A DNA stretch of 64,000 nucleotides from Anthostomella pinea (taxonomy: Eukaryota > Ascomycota > Sordariomycetes > Xylariales > Xylariaceae): assembly GCA_963556695.1 (NCBI GenBank), contig CAUWAG010000020.1:5952001-6016000 (forward strand), given 5' to 3'. Positions 19,626-31,308 of the stretch are shown here, in pieces. Made by a program: the position numbers and the translations under genes. Each line of letters starts with the position of its first letter. Positions within the stretch are counted from its first letter, which is position 1. The notes beneath the pieces are model-generated. The model saw nothing but the letters and a program-made list of their open reading frames with translations, searched no databases and had not been told where the DNA came from.

Positions 19626-22600
19626 CTAGTTGACGTCAAGCAGTGGCTTGAGCTTGATGATCAGCGCCCACTCCTCCTTTGAGACCTCGGTGCGGTAGAA
19701 CTCTTTGAGGGTGTCAATGCTGGCACGAGAGATCAAACTGTATAGGACGTCTTTGTCCTCGAGTTGACGGCCATAAGTGGGCTGACTGCTGCCCATCTCA
19801 ATTTTGACGGCCACAGAGGGTTGACCCTTCTTGCAGACTGGAATCTGTTTGTGCTCCCGCTCGATCGATGTTCTGTGACACATTAGCTAGCTGCCCCGAC
19901 TCATTCACTCTCGGGGTTGGAACAGGTGAACTTACACCCTGCCTAGGCTTATTATCTCCTTGGCCCCCGTTGTGGGATTCTGCTTCACAGCACAAATAGG
20001 AGTATTGATCTTGAGGTTGCCATCCACCACGTCGACCCCCACGACAATGGGGCCCGTCTTGTTGAAGACCTGCACAGTGTTCAGTACGCATGGGAAGACG
20101 GCCAACATCTTCGTGTCTTCCTTCTTCTTTGCGAGCTGCTCGCCCATGTGCGCTGTGAACGCATCGAATAGGTGGTAGATGATGTCGGCCGTAAAGATCT
20201 TGATGCCCTCCTGGTCAGCGTATGCCTGTGCGTCCTTGTCAATCTTGACATCGAAGCAAAGCATGACAGCGTAGTCTGGAGACTTTTCCAGCATCGTCCC
20301 GCACTGCGTTACGTCGCGCTTGAATACGGGGCCGATACCAACGTTGGCCACAGGAATCTTGCTGTCCTTGAGGAAATCGAGCAAGGCCTCAAGCGAACCG
20401 AGAGTCGACGCCTGCACACTGACGCCACGTCCCGAGGTCGCAACTCGGCTGAACAGCTTGTTCAAATCTGATTCCACTTCCTCTTCCAAGTCCTCTTCGT
20501 CGTCATCGGGGCCGACCACAAGCAATCGAGACCCGGCAATGGCACCTTCGAGGCCAGGTGCGCTGATCTTCACTCCCATGGCGGCCTTGACTTCCTTATT
20601 GTGCACGTATTGCGACTTGACACGCAGTTCTTTCATGACGGCCGGCGTGAGAAGAGCACGAATGTTGGTGGTGATCGCTCCTTCAACACCGCAGACCACG
20701 ATCCGGTCACCTTCCCGAAGGATACCGTTGGACAGGATGACATCGATGGTCATGCCGAAACCCTCGATCGACTTCACTTCGAGCACAGTGGCCTGAACTT
20801 CTGAAAGGTACATCAGCGAGTTGGTCATTCTCTCCTGCGTCAACTGCAGAATCAGCTTCAGCATATCCGGGATACCCTCTCCGGTGTGGGCCGAGGTCGG
20901 GACCAACGAAACGAATTTGGCCATCGATTTGTTCTCGTAGTAGAGCTCAGCATTGAACCCTTGCTCGGCAAAGGCAACTTTTGTCTGATCCAGTCGGTTT
21001 TTGAATTCGCTCTGCACAGCTTTGTTCTGTAGCGCCAAGCTCTCCTGGAATCCGTTGTTCGCTATCATCTTCCAGCCGTACAGACGATCAATCTTGTTGA
21101 GGGCCACGATGAAGGGTGTTTTCCGGTCGCGAAGCAGCTTCATCGACTCCAGGGTTTGCGGTTCCAGACCATGCATGATATCGACCACCAGGATAGCAAT
21201 GTTGCAGAGTGAGGAACCTCTTGAGCGTAAATTGGAGAAGGACTCGTGACCGGGCGTGTCGATGATCAACAGACCGGGTACCTTGAACTCGAACTTTCCG
21301 TCTGGATTGACCACAGCAGTCTTGGTCTTGATTGCGTCGACGGGGAAGTAAGTGGCACCAATCTGTTGCGTGATACCTCCTGCCTCGCCTTCTTGGACAT
21401 TTGTTTGTCGGATCTTGTCCAACAGCTTCGTCTTGCCTGTATCTACGTGGCCCAAAATACAGCAGATCGGAGAGCGCAAGTTGTCCTTGGACCGTGCAGC
21501 CAACGCGGCTTGATGGGCCTTTTGTCGTCGGTCGGCAGCTTCTTTCTTTCGCTGAGCTTCGGCCGCTTTCGCAGCTGATACATCCTCGTCTTCAGAAGAT
21601 TCGTCCTCAGAATCAGACTCTTCAGACCCGTGCTTAGGTCTAGAAGGCAGGGCTGCAGCAGCCGTCGCGGCCTTCTTGGCCTTGGCCTTCTCGGCCTCCT
21701 CTTCCGAATCGGCGTCCCACTCATCTTTGACATCCTCTTCAGAAGCTGCGGCAGCCTCCCAATCCTCATCAAGATCACTCTCTGCGCCCTTCGCAGCTTT
21801 CGCGGCAGCCTCAGCAGCAGCCGCCTCTTCAGCGGCCTTGGCCTTGGCCTTCGCTGCAGCTTCCGCTTGTAGTCTCGCTCTCTCAGCAGCGTCGGCGAGA
21901 GCCTTCTCCTCGTCAATCTGTCGAAGCGTTAGTCGAGACAATCCAGGAGGTAATGTCAGGGGAGGCGAGTGACCTTTTGCTCTTGTCTCTTGCCACCACG
22001 CTTCTTGCTGTCCTTCTTCGTCTTGTCTTCGCCACCTTCATCTGAGGGTCCAACCTTGATCCCGGCGTCGAGCATCTGCTGCAACTTTCTCTCATTGCGT
22101 GCTTTTTCTTCCTTCTGTGCCTTGGTGAGGAACTTTCCCTCCTTCTTGAGCTGCTCAATCTTCTCCTTTTCTTTCTGCTTCTTGCGGGCCTTCTCTTCCT
22201 CTTTGCGCTTGGCTTCTTCAGCCTCGAGACGCTCTAGCTCCGCGACACGAGCCTGCTCTTCAGCCGAGGCGCGTTCCGCCTCCTCGCGTCGCCGTCGCAG
22301 GTCTTCTTGTTGTTTTTGTAGGGCTGCCAGATGTGGGGGGAGCTTCTTCCCTTTCTTGGCACCAGCATCGGACACTGGTGCTTCTGCGGGTGTATCCTTC
22401 TTCTCTTCGGGCGCAGGTTTTGTGGGTTCGGCAGCTTTCGTAGCGGGTGCAGGCGTGGTCTTCTTCTTCGCAGCCTAGATTGAGACAATTAGGCGATAGT
22501 CCACTGGCAAACCCTTCAAGTCTTTCTCACCTGTTCCTTCTTCCTTTGCTTTTCTCTCTCCTTCTTCAGCTTCTCTTTCTCGGCCTTGGTGAGCATCTTC

Positions 22601-22977
22601 CCATCCTCGCCCACCTCGTCGCCACCGGCGCCGGCAGCAGCGGTCTTGGCCGCAGGTTGCTGTTTGTTCTGCTTCCCACCCTTACCCTTCTTCTCGGGCA
22701 ATGCAAACTCGTCCTCCATGGTGGCCTCCACGGGCGCCTTGGGTGCACTCTCGGGCTCGGCAGACTCTCCATCAGCGAAGTTGTCCGACAAACCCTTCTT
22801 TTTGCGCTTTTCTCGGTTTTTCTTCATCATGGCCATCAGGCCGCCGGCGGGCGCTTCTTCCTCTTCCTGGCCATCGGGGGCATCGGCAGGGGCGGCGTCG
22901 CCGTTGGCGGGTGCAATCGACTCGCCTAGGTCGGCCTCCCAGTCGTCGGCTGCCTTCTTGTTCTTCTTGGGCGGCAT
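19626..22977 (-). CDS. FUN12: translation initiation factor eIF5B
   Basis: Four exons (22977-22531, 22474-21974, 21917-19936, 19872-19626) join in phase to 1058 residues. eIF5B is the GTPase that joins ribosomal subunits at the end of initiation, homologous to bacterial IF2. The first ~450 residues are the usual Lys/Glu/Ala-rich low-complexity leader. The GTPase motifs are GHVDTGKT (P loop, about residue 475), DTPGHE and NKIDR. Domain II and III follow, and the C-terminal domain IV reads through LGRVTSIE, with the valine codon split by the last intron, and ends in KLKPLLDVN. Start, length and order fit the fungal family. It is a single-copy housekeeping gene with no sign of transfer. Confidence 0.97.
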
Positions 22978-23982
22978 CGAGACAGCTTTTGTAGATGTAG
23001 ATAGGGAGGTGGGCTGTGTCGGTGGTGTTGAGTGTCTTGTGAACTGTCTGGCGCTTCCGATATCCAGAGAGTGTAGGAGGACAGCGACCGCAAGCCGGTT
23101 GGTGTCGAGTGAATGGGTGTATGTAAGGTATGTTGGATGTGTGGATGTGGGATGTGGTTGAGAAGGAAGTGGGGTGAATTATTGTGGAACCATGGCGAGA
23201 GAGGCGAGCTCTTAATTCCGGTTGCCTCAATTCGAGAATATCACGACCACAAATCTGCATTCAGCCCTTAACGGGGCACTGCTGGCTGCTCGTCTCAGGT
23301 GCCTGCCGCCACCTGCTCGCTGGAATGCTTTACCGATATACCGTTATTCTGGAGATGTACATAGGGCGGGGTGGATGACACGATCGGGCAGGGATTGATT
23401 TTTGTGACCTGGCTTGTCAAGCTAATAACTTGCTAGGGGAGACGATAAGCCCCGTATCGATAATGACGGACGGCAGATAGAGGGGTAGAGGATACTGCAA
23501 AAGGCATATCTCTCTATCCGGAATATCAATATCGACAACACTCAACCCTCATAAGTGCAGCAAACAACGGTAATCATTGAATCGGAATAAGCACAATGGA
23601 ATAAGCCTTGGAAGTGGCCTATTTAAGTAGAGTTTCTTATTCCTGTCTGCTTATTCCATCACTTCCATTTTGCACGTGTGATCTGGATTACCCCCAACAT
23701 GGTGCGTACGTAGACTTATGACGGCTGAGTGTACCTAGGAGCTGATTCACACTCGAACAGTCACTCAAACATGTGTTCCATCAGAACTGACTCTACAGAT
23801 ACGAGGTCTTCGTCCTTTGACTTCGAACACACTACATACTACTTTCCTTTTTTTTTTTTTAAATTTTTTTAAACTTATTATCCCCCCTGAGCAAAAGGAT
23901 GTAGGCCTTCTACTCCTGTTAGTCCTTCGTGATTCATAGCTTCATACGAGACCTGTGACACCTTTCTCCAAGACAGGCGGCC
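22978..23982. other. spacer with repeat copy B and a poly-T tract
   Basis: The segment lies upstream of eIF5B and downstream of the minus-strand MMS1-like gene. It holds repeat copy B (23584-23734) and a T-rich run at 23846-23875. No gene seen. Confidence 0.45.
23584..23734. repeat. GGAATAAGCA palindromic repeat, copy B
   Basis: Two left arms (23584-23593 and 23597-23607), two right arms (TTCTTATTCC at 23634-23643 and CTGCTTATTCC at 23647-23657), and the companion block GTACGTAGACTTATGACGG... at 23706-23734. This is the most symmetrical copy in the window. Confidence 0.65.
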
Positions 23983-26900
23983 TCACAGCCCAGCCGAGAG
24001 ATAGTCCCTCAGAACCTGGTACGCAAGTCTGTAGTAAAGCCCTTCAGCCGAACCCTTGAAGGGAATTGTATCGATGTCGCCCGCGGCGGTTTGAAGAAGT
24101 TCGCGGAACCGCTCGAAGTGCTCTGGCTCTGCAGTGAAAAGCGCCTCCAGCGCATGTCTGTCTAGACATATTTGTAGGATGTCTCCATTGACGTGCATGC
24201 ACGACTTCGGCTCGAGCTTGGGTTCCGGATCGAAAGTCGTAAGAGCCTCATGGACCGATACAAACGGGCAGAATTCCCTCGACGACATGGCCAGGTTCTG
24301 TATGTATTTCAGCAGTCGCCACACATCCTCACTCAGGAGCGAGAAGTATTGCAGTGATCCGTCGATACTCAACCCCAGGATCTCGGACCCATCCTGTCCA
24401 GAGTGCATGGATCCGAACCATGGCGCGCCACTGCGGGAAAACGCCCACGGCGGCCGTGTATCACCTCGAGCAAATCGTCTAACTGATGCTGGAAGTTCAG
24501 CGCAACAAACTACCTTGAGAGACATATCGGCCTGAGGTGGTAACCACATCCCATAGACACCACACATTGGATCTGACACCATGGTTATACGGTGGTCCGC
24601 CTTGATCGAATGTAGGCCAATTCGGCAGATATCATCTGTGTGTAGATGAAGCATCTGGTCGCTCTCGAGGTTGGTAGTGTAGTCAAGGACTATGAGCGAG
24701 TGCTTGGCGGTGAGGACATGAAGTCTCCCGTCCACTACCTGCATCCATGTAGCTGGAGAGGGTAACTCGTGCTTCCGGGTAACCTTGACCTTGATGACCT
24801 TATCCTGTATAGTGTGGTATTCCAGATGACTCCCAGCGCATATGAAGATACCGTGGTCGTCTGTTGTCGTTGCCTTGAGTGCATCTTTGGTCTTGATCTT
24901 CTGCTTGGTCCAGAAACGTATTCGAGTAGAAGTGCCTGCTTCTGTCTCTACTTTATCACTTCTGGTCGACACGAGCAGGATGCAGCCCTGCTTTTGTCCA
25001 ATATTGATGGATACGACGATAAACTCATACAGTTTCGCATTGTGTGTGAATCGCCACTCCGTCAGAGAGACGACCTTCGAGTCCTCGTTACCCAGGCCCA
25101 CGATATAGTCGGAATCCGGTGGGTCAGGTTTCGATTCTATGGCTGGCTTAGATATATCGGCTCCCGTCTCAGGGTCGAAGAAATGCAACGAGGGCAGACC
25201 TTCCTTCATAACGATGGTGATGAGTTTCTCGAGTCGTGGGGAGTACACGATCTTCATAGGCGTGCCTTCCACAGGTATTGATCGCGGGAGTGGCTTGGCT
25301 CGAGACTGCAGCTCAGTAACTAGAATCCGGGGACCCGCTATTATCGCCAACGTAGAATTCCCATAGCCTGGTATTCGATGCATCCTTGCCACGGAATTAA
25401 CAGAGGGCGAAAGCATTCCAGGCTCAACTGCATTGGTTGGCCAAACTCGGTGTATCTCCTTATCGTAGTCCTGTTGGTGGCATGTCGCGAACCCTGTCAA
25501 GATGGCAAGCCCTGCATCATTGCAAATTAGGATCGAAGGGGAGTCGTCTAGACCGGTGCCCATGTAGACGTGGGACGGCGAGGTCCCAAATATGGTGCGG
25601 TCTGATTCAACGTCACCACCTTTCTCCAATCGCGTAGGGTCAAGTCGAAGTGTGAGCACATTGCCGTTTCTGGTGCTCACAAATACCGCTGTTTGGCCGA
25701 GGTGCTCGCTTGAAGAGACAATACCCGTGATGGCCCCGAGGGTTTCGTGTTCACTGATGACAATTTCGTTCAGACTATCATCGGCGGTCACTATGTACGG
25801 CGAGTCAGTGAATTACCAAGGAATACAAAGGTGGAGTTTCACGTACCTTCCTGGAGATTGAACGAGATTGGACTAGCGAGGATATGCTGTGAGGATGTAG
25901 TTGGGCATATCGTCATGACTGGACTTTCACCTTGCCAGAGCCCAGCGAAGACGAAGAGCTTCCCAGCCATGTCTTCGACCGAGAGGCAAGTTACTTCCCC
26001 CTCCACCTCGAACTCTTGGGGTAAGGAGACGCTGGTACTATCATAATTGTAGACCATGATTTTGAATGAAGACTCACGGTACACGGCCAGACTGAAAATA
26101 CCGTTACCCACTGCAGCATTTACGACAACCGCTGCAGGGTCTGCCACAATATCACTCGTCACGTGCTGATAACTAACCAGATTAGCATTGGAATAACCCC
26201 GGCCAGTAGAACTTACTATGCAGTGGGCGTCAATATCGTCACACGTGCCGTCGTAATCTGAACCACTATGCCATCGCCCTCGTAGGCTGCCAGAGTCGCT
26301 GAAGAAAGATCAAGCTTCACTGCGCTCTGAGCTCGTTCAGAAACATCAGATAGGTCTTGAGAGACATGCAAAATCGCAGAGCTATCTGGCAGACCTAACA
26401 GCATGAAGAACCCGTCGTCCAAGGTGTCATCGTAGCAGGTAGGTAGCGCCCAGCACTGTTTGATGGGTGAAATATATGTGAGGTCCAAGCCGATTTTAGC
26501 CTCAATACCATATCGCAATTCGATGATGGCTCCCGAAGTTCCTCGCCCGGAGCAGGCAAATACTCTATCTGGTCTCGTGACTTTCCTGGTTGAAGACGTG
26601 GACCCACGACTTCTCGTAAGCTCTTCATTTGCCCCAGTGAACGGACCAGGGGTCACCACGAAGTCTACCGTGGGAGACCAGTTCGGGATTGTGCCAATGG
26701 GCTGCAGCGTCTCCCTTGGTAGCGCCTAGATAACATCAGTATGAAACCCAGGGGAAGGGAGCAGAGCACATCGCACAATAGAGAGAACACCAGAACCAGA
26801 ATCTCCGCCAGTTACTATAACATCTCCACCAGATTTACCCTCTGACACAACGTCACTTTCGGGGTCGAATAGAGATGCGAAGGCTGTGTCGATGTTGCAC

Positions 26901-28242
26901 TGAAGCGTCATAGCAGTATCCGTCACAATGTCTGGCTCACCACCAGATTCTCCCTCAATCTCGAGGTATTTGACAGCCCCGTCTTCCCTGGCTAGGTAGA
27001 TGACATCCTTGTACTCTGCGTGATACGCGGCAATGCGTATACCTCGAGTCCAGGCTGTCCAGACCGCCGGGGGGGTACTGTGATGCTGTGTGCTGTCGAG
27101 CTCGAAATGGATAAAGTTAGGTGGCCCAGCAAGAACGTCCGAGCAGATTGCCATGCTCTGCTCCGAGATGATGAGAAAGGTGCTACTGACAGTCAGAGGC
27201 ACAATTAGTGAGGGCAGTCGAAACGTATCATCGAGCCGATGTCCCGACTTCTCGGCGGCAAAGACGTCACTAAGGGACTCTGTAGAACCCCATTCATATA
27301 TGGCCAGTTTGGAGACCTCTGCTTGTATCATGATGATAAGCAGTATGACTTGGCCGTCGTTGTGCGGAAGGGGATGAAGGAACTCGATTTTGTGGATTAT
27401 TCCCTTGACAGCTCGAGCCTGGGTCGTCATGATGGGCTGCAGTGGCTGCTCTCGAGAGTGCTGGAGACGTAGTGTTTTCACCTGCTCCAGCTGGTACATG
27501 ATGAAGAGGTTCTCGGAGCACGCAAGGGTCAAATAGCGACTGGAAGGATCGATAGCCATATGGTAACCCGGATTTACTAGACGTTGACCCTTTATGGTAT
27601 GGATTGTGGAGACAAACTCCCAACTGCCGGCAGATGTTGGTTGCATGAAGAGAAAGACCACCTGGCCGCTTTCGAGCACGAGTACCAGCAGCTGCTGAAA
27701 CTGGGTTTCCTCGCTTTTGAACTCGGATATTGGATTGCCGGAATTCATCATCTCTGTGTCGCTATTCTCTTGTGTCGGCTGTGTGCTGTCTTCAGTTCCT
27801 TTCTGGAGCCCGAATGGGTAAAGAGGATTGCCCATAACCAGAGCATTACGTATCCGGGAGCCAAAGTCATTCTTCCAGGCAACTTCGTGAAGTTGCCTAT
27901 ACCGACCAAGCTCGCATATCTGCACGCCGTGATCCTGTTTGGATATCAGCATCGGCACCGACGAGCATGCGATGATTTGGCAGGGGAAAAGCAAGACTGA
28001 CGTACCCCCACCAAGGCAACATCGATGTGGCGAGAAGACCGCAGCTGAACTGGCAACGCCCATCGAATGATAGGACTCTCGATTATTGTTTTGGTGAGCA
28101 CACCACAAACAGGTGGCTTCGGAGCCGGTTGTCTTTCGAGTCTCGGCTGTGGACGGACGCTTGGTTTCGCAAGGTCGTGCACGGGAATCTCCTCGGACAC
28201 CCACTGGCCGTTGACAAAGTGATGATTCTGAAGCGTAGCCAT
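23983..28242 (-). CDS. large MMS1_N/CPSF-A-like beta-propeller protein
   Basis: Five exons (28242-28006, 27934-26777, 26725-26217, 26172-25847, 25790-23983) join in phase to 1345 residues. Introns are 71, 51, 44 and 56 nt with clear donors and branch sites. The protein follows the triple-propeller layout of the DDB1/CPSF160/SF3b130/MMS1 superfamily: an N-terminal MMS1_N-like region, ALPRETLQPIGTIPNWSPTVDFVV at the second propeller junction, and a helical C-terminus ending AYQVLRDYLSAGL. It lacks the hallmarks I would expect for the core paralogues, so it is probably a fourth fungal paralogue whose role (ubiquitin ligase adaptor or RNA processing scaffold) cannot be settled here. The start at 28242 is the first ATG in a frame that leads directly into the propeller. 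Confidence 0.85.
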
Positions 28243-29727
28243 CGTCACCGTAAACGCCGTGACGTGAGAACGGCTTGGTGATAGGAGATTCAGGGCGAAA
28301 CAGTTGACGGTGCCTTGGTGATCACGGGCTGGCGCAAGGTGGAGAACCAGCTGCACAAGACCGACGAAGCGGTGCGATCGCGCCTACCTAAAGGAACGGT
28401 CGGGAAAGTTGGGAAAGTTGAAAATAAGTAGCTGTGAAGAGAGAAGATATCGTTCATCGGATTCGAGGCGACGTGTGCAAGGGCATGACGCAGGCATGTG
28501 ATAGTGTAGCAGTGTAGAGAGGTTGCCTTCATCTGCAGGAGCTGAGTGTAACCGGGTAGGTGCATACAAGTTTTCAGGCAGTTTGAGGCAATCGCCATTA
28601 TGCATATCGCAGATTAGTGCGACACCTCCTGCACTGGCAGACTGGTTGCTGGCAGACTGGCAGACTGGTTGCTGGCAGACTGGCAGACTGGTTGCTGGCA
28701 GACTGGCAGACTGGTTGCTGGCAGACTGGCAGACTGGCAGACTGGGTGGTTGCAGGAGGCAATATGTCGCCTGCCTCCTATCATGAAGTGATCCCAATTG
28801 AAGCAAGAGGCTGGGGCCTTGTGACTGCCCTTATCCGTCTTGTCTGGAACAATAACATTGTCACATAATGACATGTCGTTTTTGGCTGAGGGTCGGGTAG
28901 CTGCTGCATGGATCCAGGATGGAACCTGAACCATTGCATATTCGAACAGCAGCCTTCATCATTTTACGACGAGTCGGTAGACTTCACAGGCGCAAGTAAC
29001 ACCAGCAAATTTCCAAGTCATATCAGCTGATACGTTACACTCATGCGAGTTGTTCTACAACGTTTTCGAGATCATCTAAAAGTATCTACCTAGGTACCTT
29101 AAGTAAGGTCAACGGTATGAGTCTCTGTCGCCCAGTGCGGGGCTGAAAGCCCCGTAATGCAATATGTGTATAAACGATACTTCATTTGAGAGCAGGAAGA
29201 TGGTGGTCCGCGCGTTGCCTTGAGATTGTCACTACATGAATGCACGAGGCAAACCACATGCACCTCCGACCACGCATCTCAACCCGTCCTCGTCCTGCCT
29301 GCCTTCAGAAGGGAGACCAGATGACCGTACCGAGGCTTCTTGCTACACCCTGCTCGCCAGACAACTGCGCTGTCATCCGTTGCTTAAACGCCTCGCAAAC
29401 CTCCCTTCATCTGCTTCAGGTTAGGCGGTAGCTGAACTCTGAGCTAGAGGCGTCCGGAAACTGTGGTTCAGGACAAGTCGATGCCGTGTCGTTGCTAGAC
29501 GATCAACGAGCAGCCCGAGTAAAAAGAAACCTAGGTGTTCTACCGGATATCCGACATCGTCATCACTCAAGCAGCCCGCCCGATGAGTGCTAGAGATCGG
29601 CACCTTCATTGACACCGTCGATGCCACTCGCACCCCTGTCTCACCTGCCGCGTGCTGTCCGTATACCACGAGGCAACCGGTGAGGCAACCGGAACTGCAG
29701 TCGTCTATCACAGTCCGACTGGACCCC
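28243..29727. other. divergent spacer with a minisatellite
   Basis: The segment lies between the minus-strand propeller gene and the plus-strand TBC gene, so both promoters are here. It contains the 23-bp tandem repeat at 28635-28745. Nothing else is recognised. Confidence 0.45.
28635..28745. repeat. 23-bp minisatellite
   Basis: Four uninterrupted 23-bp units of TGGCAGACTGGTTGCTGGCA plus GAC (28635-28657, 28658-28680, 28681-28703, 28704-28726) are followed by a partial unit in which the 10-bp core TGGCAGACTG is iterated. The units are identical, so the array is young or homogenised. It is not a CRISPR: there are no unique spacers. Confidence 0.9.
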
Positions 29728-31035
29728 ATGCAAATGGCCTCGGAAGCTGAGTCCAAGCATGTTGTCGATATTGACGCCGCCGCGGACCACGACACACCCG
29801 CCACGGCCCATGCGAAAGCCCGCATCCTGGACGCATGCGAGCAGATGGACATCGACGCTCTCAAGACCCTAGCCGTGTCACCCGGCGGTTTACTGTCGGA
29901 CGCCTTACGCAGCCAATCATGTAGGTACTCTCGCTCTGTCTCCTTCTCAACCCTTTGGTTTAGGAAGCTGATAGTGGTCGGCAGGGCCAATATTGCTTGG
30001 ATTCGACCCGGAGGGTACCGGTGACACCACCGAGAAACCCCCGTCGTGGAGGGATATGGAACGGCACAAAGACGAAGATCAGGTCAAGCTGGACGTTGAC
30101 AGGAGCTTCGTCTACTACCCTAACGGTACGCGCTTAGAACTCCGTATCATTCCAAACACGGACACTAATTTCTGCTCCTAGATAACTCGCAGGCAGAGCT
30201 GGACCTCAAGAGAACCGAACTCTCGGACCTCATCACCGAGGTCCTCCGGCGGCAGCCGTACCTGTGCTACTTTCAGGGCTATCACGACATCTGCCAGGTC
30301 TTCCTCCTGGTGCTGCCCCCAGCCGCACGCGCACCAGCCGTGGCGCGGCTCTCGGCCCTGCGCATCCGGGACTTCATGCTGCCGACCCTCAACCCGGCGC
30401 TCTCACAACTACGGCTGATCCCCTCGATCCTCGACGCCGTCGACCCGGAGCTGTGCGCGCACCTGTCGCGCAACGAGCCGTACTTCGCGCTGTCAGACAC
30501 GCTGACCATGTTCGCGCACAACGTGCAGCGCTACAGCGACATCGCGCGCCTGTTCGACGTGCTGCTGGCGCGCGAGCAGGTCTTTGGTTTGTACGTCTTC
30601 ACGCAGATCGTGCTCGTGCGCCGCGCCGAGCTCTTCGGCCACGACGAGCCCGACATGCTGCACTTCACGCTGTCCAAGCTGCCCCAGGACCTCGACCTCG
30701 AGGTCGTCATCCGCGACGCCGCGCGCCTCTTCGCCGAACACCCGCCCGAGTCGCTGCGCGCCTGGCGGTCCATCTCCAGCGCCAGCGCCCTCAAGACCAC
30801 ACGGGACGTGCGCGCGTGCGCCGGCCAGAGCCTCGAGGACGGGCACCGCTTCTTCGACAGGCAGGTCCGGGAGCTCGAGTGGGCTGATAGGCAAAAGGAG
30901 GTGCTGCAGACAGTGTGGACAAACAGGGGGGTTATACTGACCATCGCAGTCGGCGTCGGTGCTTTCTATCTGCGGAGAACGTCGATGTGGTCGGTTATCG
31001 TCCCTTGGTGGCCAACGAGGCTGGGCGGATCGTAG
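29728..31035 (+). CDS. TBC-domain Rab GAP, Gyp8/TBC1D20 type
   Basis: Three exons (29728-29920, 29985-30125, 30182-31035) give 395 residues. The Trp of SWPILLGFD is encoded across the first intron, which fits the TBC start (R/S-x-W-P-x-L-L-G). VDVDRSF supplies the arginine finger, and YFQGYHD the glutamine finger. A single hydrophobic helix near the C-terminus (GVILTIAVGVGAFYL) would anchor the protein in the ER or Golgi, as in Gyp8 and TBC1D20, which act on Rab1/Ypt1. ATG 29734 is an alternative start two codons downstream. GC rises above 65% in exon 3 and produces long shadow frames. It is convergent with VPS52. Confidence 0.92.
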
Positions 31036-31308
31036 AAGTGTCACGTCAAAGAGATCCAGGGAGGCTTGACTGTACTATTTGCATGTACTAGCTTTTTACA
31101 TATCCACTTCAAGGCGGTTGCTACATGCTTTGTCCAGTTCCAATACTACATGAACTATACCACATGGACTCGCGTCTGTTGACGACTTGGTCGGGATGGC
31201 TTCCGCATGAAACGTTCTGTCCTTTCAGCCGCACCGCCTCAGCAACATTCAGCTAACGCAATGGACACCGGATATGTTCATTTATTTGGCTTGGTATCAT
31301 TGTGGATT

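Noticed and set aside
28635..28745. CRISPR-like array
   Set aside because: The units are tandem without unique spacers, in a eukaryotic genome; it is a minisatellite.
30264..30887. Long GC-rich ORFs on both strands over the TBC gene
   Set aside because: Arg/Ala-rich shadow frames of the high-GC third exon without domains.
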